Of a stretch of DNA of 6,627 nt, positions 1-6,297 are shown piece after piece. The DNA is from an uncultured Eubacterium sp. GTDB lineage: Bacteria > Bacillota > Clostridia > Oscillospirales > Acutalibacteraceae. Positions within the stretch are counted from its first letter, which is position 1. Every line of letters begins with the position of its first letter. Below the pieces are notes generated by a model. The model was not told the origin of the DNA. It was given only the letters and a program-made list of their open reading frames with translations, and made no database searches. Made by a program: the position numbers and the translations under genes. The stretch lies in assembly GCA_945980015.1 (NCBI GenBank), contig CAMFQI010000070.1, forward strand, positions 1-6,627. Direction: 5' to 3'.

Positions 1-27
1 GTATTATTAAATTATAGTAATTTTTTC

Positions 28-34
28 GGGAGGG
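28..34 (+). promoter_or_regulatory. Ribosome binding site of the SDR gene
   Basis: GGGAGGG lies 6 nt before ATG 41 and supports that start. The 27 bases to its left are AT-rich. A weak -10-like TATAGT occurs at 13-18, but any -35 element would lie outside the window, so no promoter is called. Confidence 0.8.
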
Positions 35-40
35 AAAATA

Positions 41-880
41 ATGAGTACTTGCTGGTTACAGGGAAAAACCGTTGTCGTTACGGGTGCGTCGGGAGGTATG
101 GGCGCAGGAATTGCGGCAACGCTGATAAAAAAGCACGGCTGCACCGTAATAGGTATTGCAAGAAACGAAAGAAAGATTTTGAATTTTATAAACGAGCTTG
201 GAGAGGAAAATGCAAAGCGTTTCAGCTACAGGCTTTTTGATGTTTCCGTAAGGGAAAATTGGGAGGATTTTGCAAAAGAGCTTGAAGAAAATAATATTGC
301 GGTTGATGTTCTCATCAACAACGCAGGTATTCTGCCGAAATTCAAAAGGTTTGACAGGTATTCTTATGAAGAAATTGAAAGAGCGATGAACATCAATTTC
401 TATTCCTGCATTTATTCCGTAAAAACAATGCTCCCTATCTTGCAAAAGTCAAGCACACCTGCTATAATAAATATTGACTCATCGGCGGCACTTATGACGC
501 TTGCAGGTACCTCGGTGTATTCGGCCTCGAAAGCGGCGCTCAAAAGCTATACCGAAGCATTAAGACTTGAGTTTGCCGGAAAAATATATGTCGGTATGGT
601 ATGTCCCGGCTTTACAAAGACCGATATTTTCTCCGGACAGGGAGACGTCGGCAAGGGCAGAGGCTCAAAAATAATAGAAATGGTTTCTACCGACTGCGAC
701 AAAATGGTAAAAATGATTATGTTCGGTATTGAACGCAAAATGCCAATGCAGGTTCGTGGAATGGACGCACACGCAATGAGCATATGCAACAGACTTTTGC
801 CGGTTGCCGGCTCAAAGCTTTACAGCACGATTATGAAGGCTGCAAAGGTTGACATCTTTGACGAGGTATTCCTCGACTGA
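41..880 (+). CDS. Classical short-chain dehydrogenase/reductase (SDR), probably NADP(H)-dependent
   Basis: This 279-residue protein has every landmark of a classical SDR oxidoreductase, which uses a nicotinamide cofactor to interconvert an alcohol and a ketone or aldehyde. Seen: the Rossmann glycine motif TGASGGMG at residues 14-21, an adenine-pocket Asp in DVS (D67), NNAG at 93-96, and the catalytic set N119, S147, Y160 and K164 (YSASK), followed by PG at 189-190. Strand beta-2 ends in A40-R41 rather than an acidic residue, which in this family favours NADP(H) over NAD(H); that is an inference. No signal peptide or membrane segment is evident, so it should be cytoplasmic. The length is slightly above the usual 250 residues because of a C-terminal extension after about residue 240. 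The ATG has a GGGAGGG site 6 nt upstream. It precedes a sugar-type transporter but is separated from it by a terminator. The substrate cannot be assigned from sequence. Confidence 0.93.
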   Translation: MSTCWLQGKTVVVTGASGGMGAGIAATLIKKHGCTVIGIARNERKILNFINELGEENAKRFSYRLFDVSVRENWEDFAKELEENNIAVDVLINNAGILPKFKRFDRYSYEEIERAMNINFYSCIYSVKTMLPILQKSSTPAIINIDSSAALMTLAGTSVYSASKAALKSYTEALRLEFAGKIYVGMVCPGFTKTDIFSGQGDVGKGRGSKIIEMVSTDCDKMVKMIMFGIERKMPMQVRGMDAHAMSICNRLLPVAGSKLYSTIMKAAKVDIFDEVFLD

Positions 881-904
881 TTGCGTGACAAAATACAGTA
901 ATTT

Positions 905-939
905 AGGCAAGCTGATTTTCGGCTTGCCTTTATTTTTTT
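905..939 (+). terminator. Rho-independent terminator after the SDR gene
   Basis: An 8-bp perfect stem, AGGCAAGC (905-912) with GCTTGCCT (922-929), encloses a 9-nt loop and is followed by a T-rich run (TTATTTTTTT, 930-939). It starts 24 nt after the SDR stop. Its T-tract ends only 16 nt before the ATG of the next gene and 2 nt before that gene's Shine-Dalgarno site, so it also sits in the leader of the transporter gene. Confidence 0.9.
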
Positions 940-941
940 GC

Positions 942-948
942 AAAGGAG
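942..948 (+). promoter_or_regulatory. Ribosome binding site that fixes the + strand transporter start
   Basis: AAAGGAG lies 7 nt before ATG 956. The open frame extends upstream to a TTG at 938, but that codon has no suitably spaced site and would place the Shine-Dalgarno inside the gene, so ATG 956 is the start. Confidence 0.88.
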
Positions 949-955
949 AAAAGCT

Positions 956-2386
956 ATGACGCAGGACATCACAAAACAAAAGTATCTCAACTTCAAGGAG
1001 ATAGCCGCTTACTCGCTCGGTCTTTTCGGATTTCAGGCGATTGTCGGTCTTCTCAACAGCTATCAGGCTGAATTTGACGGCTCGATTTTGGGCGTAAACG
1101 TCAGCATTGTTGCAATTCTTATATTGATAGCTAAAATCGTATCGGCAGTTGCGGACCCCGTCGTTGGAAATTTGGTTGACCGTTCAAAGAGTAAAATGGG
1201 AAAATTCAAGTCGATGATTGTTTATTCAATCGTGCCGCTTTTGGTATTTACGGCTATGGTATTTATTGATGTTCCGTTTAAGGAGAACAAGACGACGACT
1301 TACATTTGGATTTTCGTAACATATTTCATTTGGAGCATTGCAATGACAATGGGCGACGTTCCCTCGCAGGGTATCGCCTCTGCGCTTACTCCGAATCCCG
1401 AGGAGAGAACTAACGTTGTTTCTATTTCAAACACCTTTAAGCAGGTAGGCTTCAGCGCATGCGTTGTTATCGTTCCTATCGTTTGTCTTATCATTCCCAA
1501 CGGCTCAAGGGTTTTCGTTAAAAGCGGCGAAACAGATACTCCGATGATTGCGCTCGAATATCTCGGTACTGCAATACTCACGGCAGTTTTGGGCTGCTTG
1601 CTTTTCGCTCTTATCCCGCTTGTTAACAGGGAGCGTGTAACCGTCAGCAACACAGAAAAAACTACCGCTAAGGATATGATTTTTGCACTCAAAAACAACA
1701 AACCGTTTATGCTCGTTATCATTTCGTACTTTCTCGGCTTCGGCAGACAGATGGCAATGGGTATTCAAGTGCAGGCTGCTACGGTTATTCTCGGAAGCCA
1801 GAATTTAGTTGCCGTTTTAGGTATCGTTACCGCAGTCGGCTCAATGATAAGCATGGCACTTTGTCCGCTTCTTATCAAAAAGCTTGACGAACGCAAGGCG
1901 TATATTTTGCTTTCGGTTTACGGCTTTGCGGCTTCGATTTTCAGCTTCGCAGTCGGATATTTTTGGTTCAAAAATCCGCAGAATATCGTGCTCACCGTTT
2001 TGTTCTACGCAAGTCTTTTCCTTATCGGTCTTCAATTCGGCGCCGTAACTCTTATGCCGATGATTATGACTGCGGACTGCGTGGACTACTACGAGCATAA
2101 AACAGGCAAGAGAATGGAGGGCACCTGCTATTCAATTCTCACTTTGACAATCAAGGTTTGTCTTGCACTCGGTACTGCAGTCGGTCTTGTATTCGTTCAA
2201 ATGAGCGGTTATTATGACTCGCTCGCAACAGGTGAATTCACGCTTCAAACAAAGAATATCATCTTCTTCGCATATACCGCTTTGCCGGGTATTCTCGCTC
2301 TGCTTTCGGTTATTCCGATGATTAAGTACGACATCGTCGGCGACAGGAAAAAGCAAATCAGCGAGGAGCTGGCAAAAAAAAGATAA
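956..2386 (+). CDS. GPH-family (MelB-type) sugar:cation symporter, divergent member
   Basis: This 476-residue polytopic membrane protein has about 12 hydrophobic segments and belongs to the glycoside-pentoside-hexuronide:cation symporter family within the major facilitator superfamily. Seen: the TM2-TM3 loop signature ADPVVGNLVDR (66-76) then MGKFK (81-85), a GDVP motif with D134 where MelB has its cation/sugar Asp124, a PEER motif after TM4 (148-151), and the helix XI signature ADCVDYYEHKTGKR (373-386). The family imports mono- or disaccharides and glycosides with Na+ or H+. It is unusual in having Ser63 where MelB has Asp55, and Gln27 near the MelB Asp19 position, by my hand alignment. The usual FYT motif at the end of TM1 is also missing. 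The substrate is therefore open. The gene follows the SDR gene but a terminator lies between them. It converges on the GH2 gene and ends in a lysine-rich cytoplasmic tail. Confidence 0.9.
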   Translation: MTQDITKQKYLNFKEIAAYSLGLFGFQAIVGLLNSYQAEFDGSILGVNVSIVAILILIAKIVSAVADPVVGNLVDRSKSKMGKFKSMIVYSIVPLLVFTAMVFIDVPFKENKTTTYIWIFVTYFIWSIAMTMGDVPSQGIASALTPNPEERTNVVSISNTFKQVGFSACVVIVPIVCLIIPNGSRVFVKSGETDTPMIALEYLGTAILTAVLGCLLFALIPLVNRERVTVSNTEKTTAKDMIFALKNNKPFMLVIISYFLGFGRQMAMGIQVQAATVILGSQNLVAVLGIVTAVGSMISMALCPLLIKKLDERKAYILLSVYGFAASIFSFAVGYFWFKNPQNIVLTVLFYASLFLIGLQFGAVTLMPMIMTADCVDYYEHKTGKRMEGTCYSILTLTIKVCLALGTAVGLVFVQMSGYYDSLATGEFTLQTKNIIFFAYTALPGILALLSVIPMIKYDIVGDRKKQISEELAKKR

Positions 2387-2411
2387 TAGAATCAGTTTGT
2401 TTGATTATAGA

Positions 2412-2447
2412 AACGGCTCTCCCTGTGATTATGAAGGGAGAGCCGTT
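2412..2447. terminator. Shared hairpin between convergent genes, likely bidirectional terminator
   Basis: A perfect 13-bp inverted repeat, AACGGCTCTCCCT (2412-2424) with AGGGAGAGCCGTT (2435-2447), has a 10-nt loop. It starts 25 nt after the + strand transporter stop and 11 nt beyond the stop of the - strand GH2 gene, so it can serve both. Neither flank has a long U-tract (GUUAU on the + transcript, UCUAU on the - transcript), which makes strict intrinsic termination less certain. It may instead block read-through or stabilise the 3' ends. Confidence 0.72.
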
Positions 2448-2458
2448 GTTATGCCGTA

Positions 2459-4732
2459 TTATTTATTCAAAACCTTTTTTGGTTTTTTGATTTTATTAAG
2501 CTGGGCGTTGATTTCCAAAATCTGTTCCTTTGTGAACTTACCTCCGAGCATCATCAAAACTCGCTTAACGGAGAAGCCCATTGCCATCTCAATCATAGTT
2601 TTGTTGATACTGAAGCCCATAACCGATTTCTTTTCGCCCTTTTTCTTCTTTTCCTTGCCGTCGCTTCCGTCTGCGGAATATGCGCCGAGCAGAGTTTTTA
2701 ATAATCTAAGAGCGTAAAGCTTTCCTCTGAACGAAGCAAGAATGTCGCCGAGAGTATCGTTGATTGAATAATATCCGACAGGCGTTTCAATCTCGAACCA
2801 GTTGATAACGCCGCCCTCTTCCTTCATAATGTAATCCTCGTTGAACTTTTCAACCTTTTTGATTACACTTTCATCGGTAAGCTCGCCTGCTTTTGCGCAA
2901 ATCTTCGTTTCCTCTGCCGTGTTCGGTACGTCGAAGTAGAAGAACGGATACTTGCCTTTCTTTTGTACTCCGAGGCTTACGCCGTTTGCAAAAAGCTCAA
3001 CCTCGTCTTGGTTTGTGTAAACGGTAACCTTTGTTGTTTCTTCAACTCTGTCGATATATCTCTTGCCGCAGATGTGAAGCATTGGCTTATCGGAAAGCCA
3101 AGCCTGATATGCGTAGTAGGAGTCCTTTTTGTATTTTCTGTCGAATGTCACAAGTCCCTTGTGATTCATTCCGTTTTCGCCGCCCTCGGCTCTTGCGTCA
3201 GCCGCGAAGTCGAACATATTCCACACGTGAGTAGCCCAAAGATACGGTCTTTCGGCAATCTGCTTGATTAATTCCTCGTGATAATATGCCTGATATTCCT
3301 CGGTGTAGTCGCCCTGCTCAGGATTTGAGGTGTGCCAATTAAGAGCCTCACAGCCGTATTCGCTCAGTCCGATTGCCCTGTCGGGATATTTCTTATGGAA
3401 ATTATCAAACCACGGACCGTTCATAGCAGCGTTGCCGCCGTACCAACCAAAGTAATGATTGTAAGAAAGCACGTCCGAAATCTTTGTATACTCGTCGTCG
3501 ATACTGCAAGCCGTCAAAACTGCAACGGTTGTCGGTCTTGTTTTATCAAGACTGTGAACAAGGTCGTTGAGCATATAGTGATTATCGAGCAAGCTTTTGC
3601 TTGAGCCGTTCATCGAAATTTCGTTTGAAAGTCCCCAAACCACAATACACGGGTGGTTGTAGTTTTGAACAATAAGCTCGGTCATTTGGCTCTTTGTGTT
3701 TTCAAAGCCGCCGGGCATATGATTCGAGATATACGGAATTTCAGCCCATACAACGAGACCCCTCTCATCGCATAAATCATAGAACACCTGCGAGTGCTGA
3801 TAGTGAGCAAGACGTATTGTATTTGCACCCATTTCGCAGATAAGGTCAATATCCTCTCTGTGATGCTCCTCCAAAAGTGCATTACCGATGTCAGGTCTGT
3901 CCTGATGGCGTGATACACCACGAAGCGGATATTCACGACCGTTGAGAATGAAGCCCTTTTGAGGGTCAATCTTGTAGCTTCTGCAACCGAAACGGCTTGA
4001 AACCTCGTCAACCGCCTCACCGTCAACAATAAGTCTTGCCGTTGCAGAATAAAGATACGGGTCCTTTACGCCGTCCCATAAATGTACGTTTTCAATTACT
4101 GCGCTTGCTTTCGGATTTTTGCCCTCGGCGGTAACTGTTGCAATTTCGTTTTCGCCGTCGAAAATTGTAAATTCAACCTTGCCGTTTGCATATGCCTGTA
4201 ACTCAATCTCGGCATTTTTGCCGTTTACGGTCGGTGTAATCGCAATACCGGGAGCACCGAAATAATCAAGGTCAAAGTGATTTTTGTTAACGCCGAGCAA
4301 TAAAACGTCACGATAAATTCCGCCGTAAAACGTAAAGTCAGCCATCTGCGGATAAACGTAGTTATTCGGGCTGTTATCGGCGGTGATAACAAGCAAATTT
4401 TCGTCCTTAATGCCGTCAAGTTTTGCACGGAAGGTAGAGTAGCCGCCGTCGTGAGATACAATTTCCTTGCCGTTGAAATATACCTTACCTGTTGAATTTA
4501 CGCCGTCAAGCTGAATGTAAACCTCGTCGCCCTCGGGAAAATCGTCCTTTTTCAGCGACTTTGCAAAGTAGCCGACGCCTCTGTAATAATCATTTCCGCC
4601 GTCCTGACCGTCCTTGCCGTTCCAGGTATAAGGGAGATTCAGTTCCTCCCAATCATGCGGCAGATGTGACGGAACGGATTTTGCATCCTTGGAGAACAGC
4701 CAGCCCTCATTGATTTTTTTAATAATACGCAT
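2459..4732 (-). CDS. Cytoplasmic GH2 glycosidase, probably beta-galactosidase
   Basis: This 757-residue glycoside hydrolase family 2 enzyme would cleave beta-galactosides by a retaining mechanism. Seen: an N-terminal jelly-roll sugar-binding domain (about 1-150), an Ig-like sandwich (about 160-250), a TIM barrel (about 255-550) and a second Ig-like domain (about 550-635). Acid/base E371 lies in the motif WGLSNE and nucleophile E458 in LSEYG. NTIRLAHY (304-311) matches the GH2 signature region. An N-x-K motif (NHK, 523-525) and NHYFGWY (425-431) recall beta-glucuronidases, but as I recall N-x-KGLVT also occurs in BgaA-type beta-galactosidases, so specificity is not settled. There is no signal peptide. 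A tail of about 110 residues carries two SIN-x-T repeats around a lysine-rich linker. The start was set at ATG 4732 because GAGG is 8 nt upstream; the alternative ATG 4738 is only 2 nt from it. It is the second gene of the operon, 24 nt after the symporter stop. Confidence 0.92.
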   Translation of the reverse strand: MRIIKKINEGWLFSKDAKSVPSHLPHDWEELNLPYTWNGKDGQDGGNDYYRGVGYFAKSLKKDDFPEGDEVYIQLDGVNSTGKVYFNGKEIVSHDGGYSTFRAKLDGIKDENLLVITADNSPNNYVYPQMADFTFYGGIYRDVLLLGVNKNHFDLDYFGAPGIAITPTVNGKNAEIELQAYANGKVEFTIFDGENEIATVTAEGKNPKASAVIENVHLWDGVKDPYLYSATARLIVDGEAVDEVSSRFGCRSYKIDPQKGFILNGREYPLRGVSRHQDRPDIGNALLEEHHREDIDLICEMGANTIRLAHYQHSQVFYDLCDERGLVVWAEIPYISNHMPGGFENTKSQMTELIVQNYNHPCIVVWGLSNEISMNGSSKSLLDNHYMLNDLVHSLDKTRPTTVAVLTACSIDDEYTKISDVLSYNHYFGWYGGNAAMNGPWFDNFHKKYPDRAIGLSEYGCEALNWHTSNPEQGDYTEEYQAYYHEELIKQIAERPYLWATHVWNMFDFAADARAEGGENGMNHKGLVTFDRKYKKDSYYAYQAWLSDKPMLHICGKRYIDRVEETTKVTVYTNQDEVELFANGVSLGVQKKGKYPFFYFDVPNTAEETKICAKAGELTDESVIKKVEKFNEDYIMKEEGGVINWFEIETPVGYYSINDTLGDILASFRGKLYALRLLKTLLGAYSADGSDGKEKKKKGEKKSVMGFSINKTMIEMAMGFSVKRVLMMLGGKFTKEQILEINAQLNKIKKPKKVLNK
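2564..2611 (-). repeat. Copy B of the GH2 tail repeat (SIN-x-T unit)
   Basis: Residues 708-723 of the GH2 protein repeat the pattern of copy A exactly 52 residues later, from S708 to K723 with F720. Between the copies lies a linker with KEKKKKGEKK at 693-702. After copy B comes a helical stretch with the motif FTKEQILEIN (733-742), then a lysine-rich end. Confidence 0.6.
2720..2767 (-). repeat. Copy A of the GH2 tail repeat (SIN-x-T unit)
   Basis: Residues 656-671 of the GH2 protein run from S656-I-N-x-T to K671 with F668 inside the unit. They match copy B at identical spacing: S, I, N, T, F and K are identical, and L/M, D/E and I/M are conservative. A leucine-rich, probably helical segment follows. 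This is a protein-level repeat with little DNA-level identity. Confidence 0.6.
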
Positions 4733-4740
4733 AGTCATAA

Positions 4741-4744
4741 CCTC
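4741..4744 (-). promoter_or_regulatory. Ribosome binding site that decides the GH2 start
   Basis: On the - strand, AGTGAGG precedes two in-frame ATGs two codons apart. The GAGG core is 2 nt from the first (4738), which is too close, and 8 nt from the second (4732), which is normal. The second ATG is preferred, and its product begins MRIIKKINEGW, as GH2 proteins often do. Confidence 0.75.
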
Positions 4745-4756
4745 ACTGATAATTTT

Positions 4757-6133
4757 TTAGTTTTGTTCCTCGTTGCTTTGAGCAAAAGACTGCTCCTGCT
4801 TATAGTCGATATTGTAGATGAACCACATTGAAAGAGTCATAACTGCAAGACCGATTACGAGGAAAATGATATATAAGTTCTTTATATTCTTTGAAGCCTC
4901 GACAGTTTGAGTAACGGCGGTTTCAACATATCCCACCTTGCTCAGTGCAAGCGCAACAAGTGCCGAGCCGATACCCTGCGAAAGCTTACGGAAGAAGGAA
5001 TAAAGCGCATAAAGTGACGCTTCCTCTCTTACTCCCTTTTTACGATAGCTCATTTCGATACAGTCTGCAATGATTGCCCAAACAATAATTTGGAACACGC
5101 AGCAGCCGACATTAACAACCATAAGACCGATTACATAAATCAATATGCCCTTGTTGTCCGGTGTGATTGGTAAAACGAGCATAATAAGACCTGCGATTAC
5201 GCTGATTGCGCCCGAAATTGTAATTAACTTTTTCTTGCCGATTTTTGCAACAATGCTCGAAGCGAACGGCATAAATGCTACAAGCGGAAGATACGAAGCA
5301 ATCATTGCAAGCGTAGCCTTGCCTGCGTCGTTAAAATAGAATTGGAAAACAAGATTGTTTACCGACATTGTAGAGTTGTAGAAGACTACAACCGCAACAG
5401 TTGCAATAGTAATTGCAAGCATTGCACGGTTTGAGAAGAATGACTTCACGGTTGAGATGTAGTTCACCTTTTGAGCCTGCGGTGCGTCCTCACGAACAAC
5501 ACGTTCGGTTACCATTTTTCTCATAGCAAAAAATACAATAAACGCCAAAATGGAGAAAATGATTGCAACAATAAACAGTCTGTCGCTTGAAAGCTGATTA
5601 TCCTTGTAAACGACCTTCGGCAAAATCATAATGAGCACGGCAGGAAGCGAAGCACCGATACTTCTGAAAGTAGAAAGCGTTGTGCGTTGCTTCGGGTCCT
5701 CTGTAATTACAGAGTGAAGCGAGCCGTAAGGAACGTTAATCATTGTGTATGCAACCGACCACAAGCAGTATGAAGCAAGACACCAAATGATTTTTCCGAG
5801 CTGTGAAAAGCCTGTTACAGGTGTGAAAAGCATTATTGAAGTTACAACAAGAAATACCGCGCCTATTGCAATCCACGGCATAAACTTACTTTTCTTGCTT
5901 ATTCTCTTTCGGTCAACCATATTGCCGATAAGAATATCGTTTATCGCGTCCCAAACCTTTGAAACAACGATTATCCACGCCCAATTTTCTGCGCTCAGTC
6001 CGATACATTGCGTGTAAAATAGGTACATATACGCCGACACAAGCTGAAACGAGAAGTTACAACCCATATCGCCGAAAGCGTAGCCTATCTTATCACGCAT
6101 TCCGAAAGGACGAAGCCTTTGTGAATTTTCCAT
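4757..6133 (-). CDS. GPH-family glycoside:cation symporter, partner of the GH2 enzyme
   Basis: This 458-residue, roughly 12-TM transporter of the glycoside-pentoside-hexuronide:cation symporter family (relatives MelB, XynP, UidB) should import the glycoside that the GH2 enzyme hydrolyses. Seen: YAFGDMG in TM1 (18-24), LFYT ending TM1 (38-41), the cation-site signature DAIND (62-66, both Asp present) leading into GNMVDRK (70-76), and N133-V-P-Y in TM4, where many family members have Asn instead of the MelB Asp124. A helix XI region contains ADCIE (356-360) followed by basic residues. The Pro that usually follows the second Asp is Ile67. The ATG has AAAGGGG 7 nt upstream. It is the first gene of a two-gene operon with its own promoter, and its stop is 24 nt before the GH2 start. 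Galactoside is the likeliest cargo from context; glucuronide or another glycoside is possible. Confidence 0.92.
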   Translation of the reverse strand: MENSQRLRPFGMRDKIGYAFGDMGCNFSFQLVSAYMYLFYTQCIGLSAENWAWIIVVSKVWDAINDILIGNMVDRKRISKKSKFMPWIAIGAVFLVVTSIMLFTPVTGFSQLGKIIWCLASYCLWSVAYTMINVPYGSLHSVITEDPKQRTTLSTFRSIGASLPAVLIMILPKVVYKDNQLSSDRLFIVAIIFSILAFIVFFAMRKMVTERVVREDAPQAQKVNYISTVKSFFSNRAMLAITIATVAVVVFYNSTMSVNNLVFQFYFNDAGKATLAMIASYLPLVAFMPFASSIVAKIGKKKLITISGAISVIAGLIMLVLPITPDNKGILIYVIGLMVVNVGCCVFQIIVWAIIADCIEMSYRKKGVREEASLYALYSFFRKLSQGIGSALVALALSKVGYVETAVTQTVEASKNIKNLYIIFLVIGLAVMTLSMWFIYNIDYKQEQSFAQSNEEQN

Positions 6134-6140
6134 AAATTTA

Positions 6141-6147
6141 CCCCTTT
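6141..6147 (-). promoter_or_regulatory. Ribosome binding site of the - strand symporter
   Basis: On the - strand, AAAGGGG ends 7 nt before ATG 6133, which supports this start. Confidence 0.85.
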
Positions 6148-6157
6148 AATTAAAAAT

Positions 6158-6170
6158 ATATTAGCAATAT
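6158..6170. promoter_or_regulatory. Short dyad at the predicted transcription start
   Basis: ATATT-AGC-AATAT is a 13-bp dyad (5-bp arms, 3-bp centre) just downstream of the -10 box. It covers the expected start point near 6165. A repressor bound here would block transcription. The arms are pure A/T in an A/T-rich region, so chance occurrence is quite possible. Confidence 0.3.
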
Positions 6171-6171
6171 T

Positions 6172-6200
6172 ATTATACCATGTTAATGTACATTATTCAA
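6172..6200 (-). promoter_or_regulatory. Sigma-A promoter of the symporter-GH2 operon
   Basis: Reading the - strand, TTGAAT (6200-6195) is followed by a 17-bp spacer and TATAAT (6177-6172). TG sits one base before the -10 hexamer, making an extended -10 (TGGTATAAT). The -10 is perfect, the -35 matches 4 of 6, and the spacing is ideal. Predicted transcription starts near 6165, giving a leader of about 31 nt before the ATG. It lies between the upstream gene's terminator and the symporter start, so the pair forms its own transcription unit. Confidence 0.85.
6184..6195. promoter_or_regulatory. Perfect 12-bp palindrome inside the promoter spacer, candidate operator
   Basis: TAATGTACATTA is fully self-complementary and lies between the -35 and -10 elements, overlapping the -35 by one base. 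A dimeric regulator bound here would compete with RNA polymerase, as expected for a sugar-inducible operon. No regulator gene is in the window and the motif does not match a consensus that I can name. Confidence 0.45.
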
Positions 6201-6242
6201 GTAATATAATTTTTCAAGAAATGTAATAATTATCCTGAAAAG

Positions 6243-6272
6243 TCTAAAACGCCCGGCGAATGCCGAGCGTTT
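6243..6272 (-). terminator. Rho-independent terminator of the GGGtGRT gene
   Basis: In the - strand transcript, AAACGCUCGGC (6272-6262) pairs with GCCGGGCGUUU (6257-6247) around an AUUC loop, giving an 11-bp stem. A UUUU tract straddles the end of the stem, and a second UUUU follows shortly after. One pair is G-U on this strand but a C/A mismatch on the + strand, so the hairpin is intact only in the - direction. It begins 25 nt after the gene's stop. Confidence 0.85.
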
Positions 6273-6297
6273 GTAATTGTAATTTGTTTAAGTGTGA

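Noticed and set aside
56..445. 129-codon - strand frame opposite the SDR gene
   Set aside because: It is antisense to a well-conserved SDR catalytic core, has no recognisable domain, and is a shadow frame.
849..854. TTGACA, a perfect -35 hexamer near the end of the SDR gene
   Set aside because: No -10-like hexamer lies 16-18 bp downstream (bases around 871-878 read CCTCGACT). It probably just encodes Val-Asp-Ile.
862..875. Small hairpin CGAGG-TATT-CCTCG at the end of the SDR gene
   Set aside because: A 5-bp stem inside coding sequence with no competing pairing to the downstream terminator. Chance is the simplest explanation.
938..955. Upstream TTG start for the + strand transporter, adding 6 residues
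   Set aside because: It has no correctly spaced ribosome site, overlaps the terminator T-tract, and contains the Shine-Dalgarno that serves ATG 956.
2397..2717. 106-codon + strand frame with a hydrophobic, membrane-like product
   Set aside because: It starts at a TTG near the shared hairpin with no ribosome site and lies antisense to the GH2 tail. Its hydrophobicity comes from reading the complement of lysine-rich codons.
3332..3604. Several 70-115 codon frames within the GH2 gene on both strands
   Set aside because: All overlap the conserved TIM barrel coding sequence and show no family motifs or ribosome sites.
956..6133. The two GPH transporters as a recent tandem duplication
   Set aside because: Their proteins share only family motifs and differ at key sites and in length, and there is no DNA-level repeat. 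They are old paralogues.
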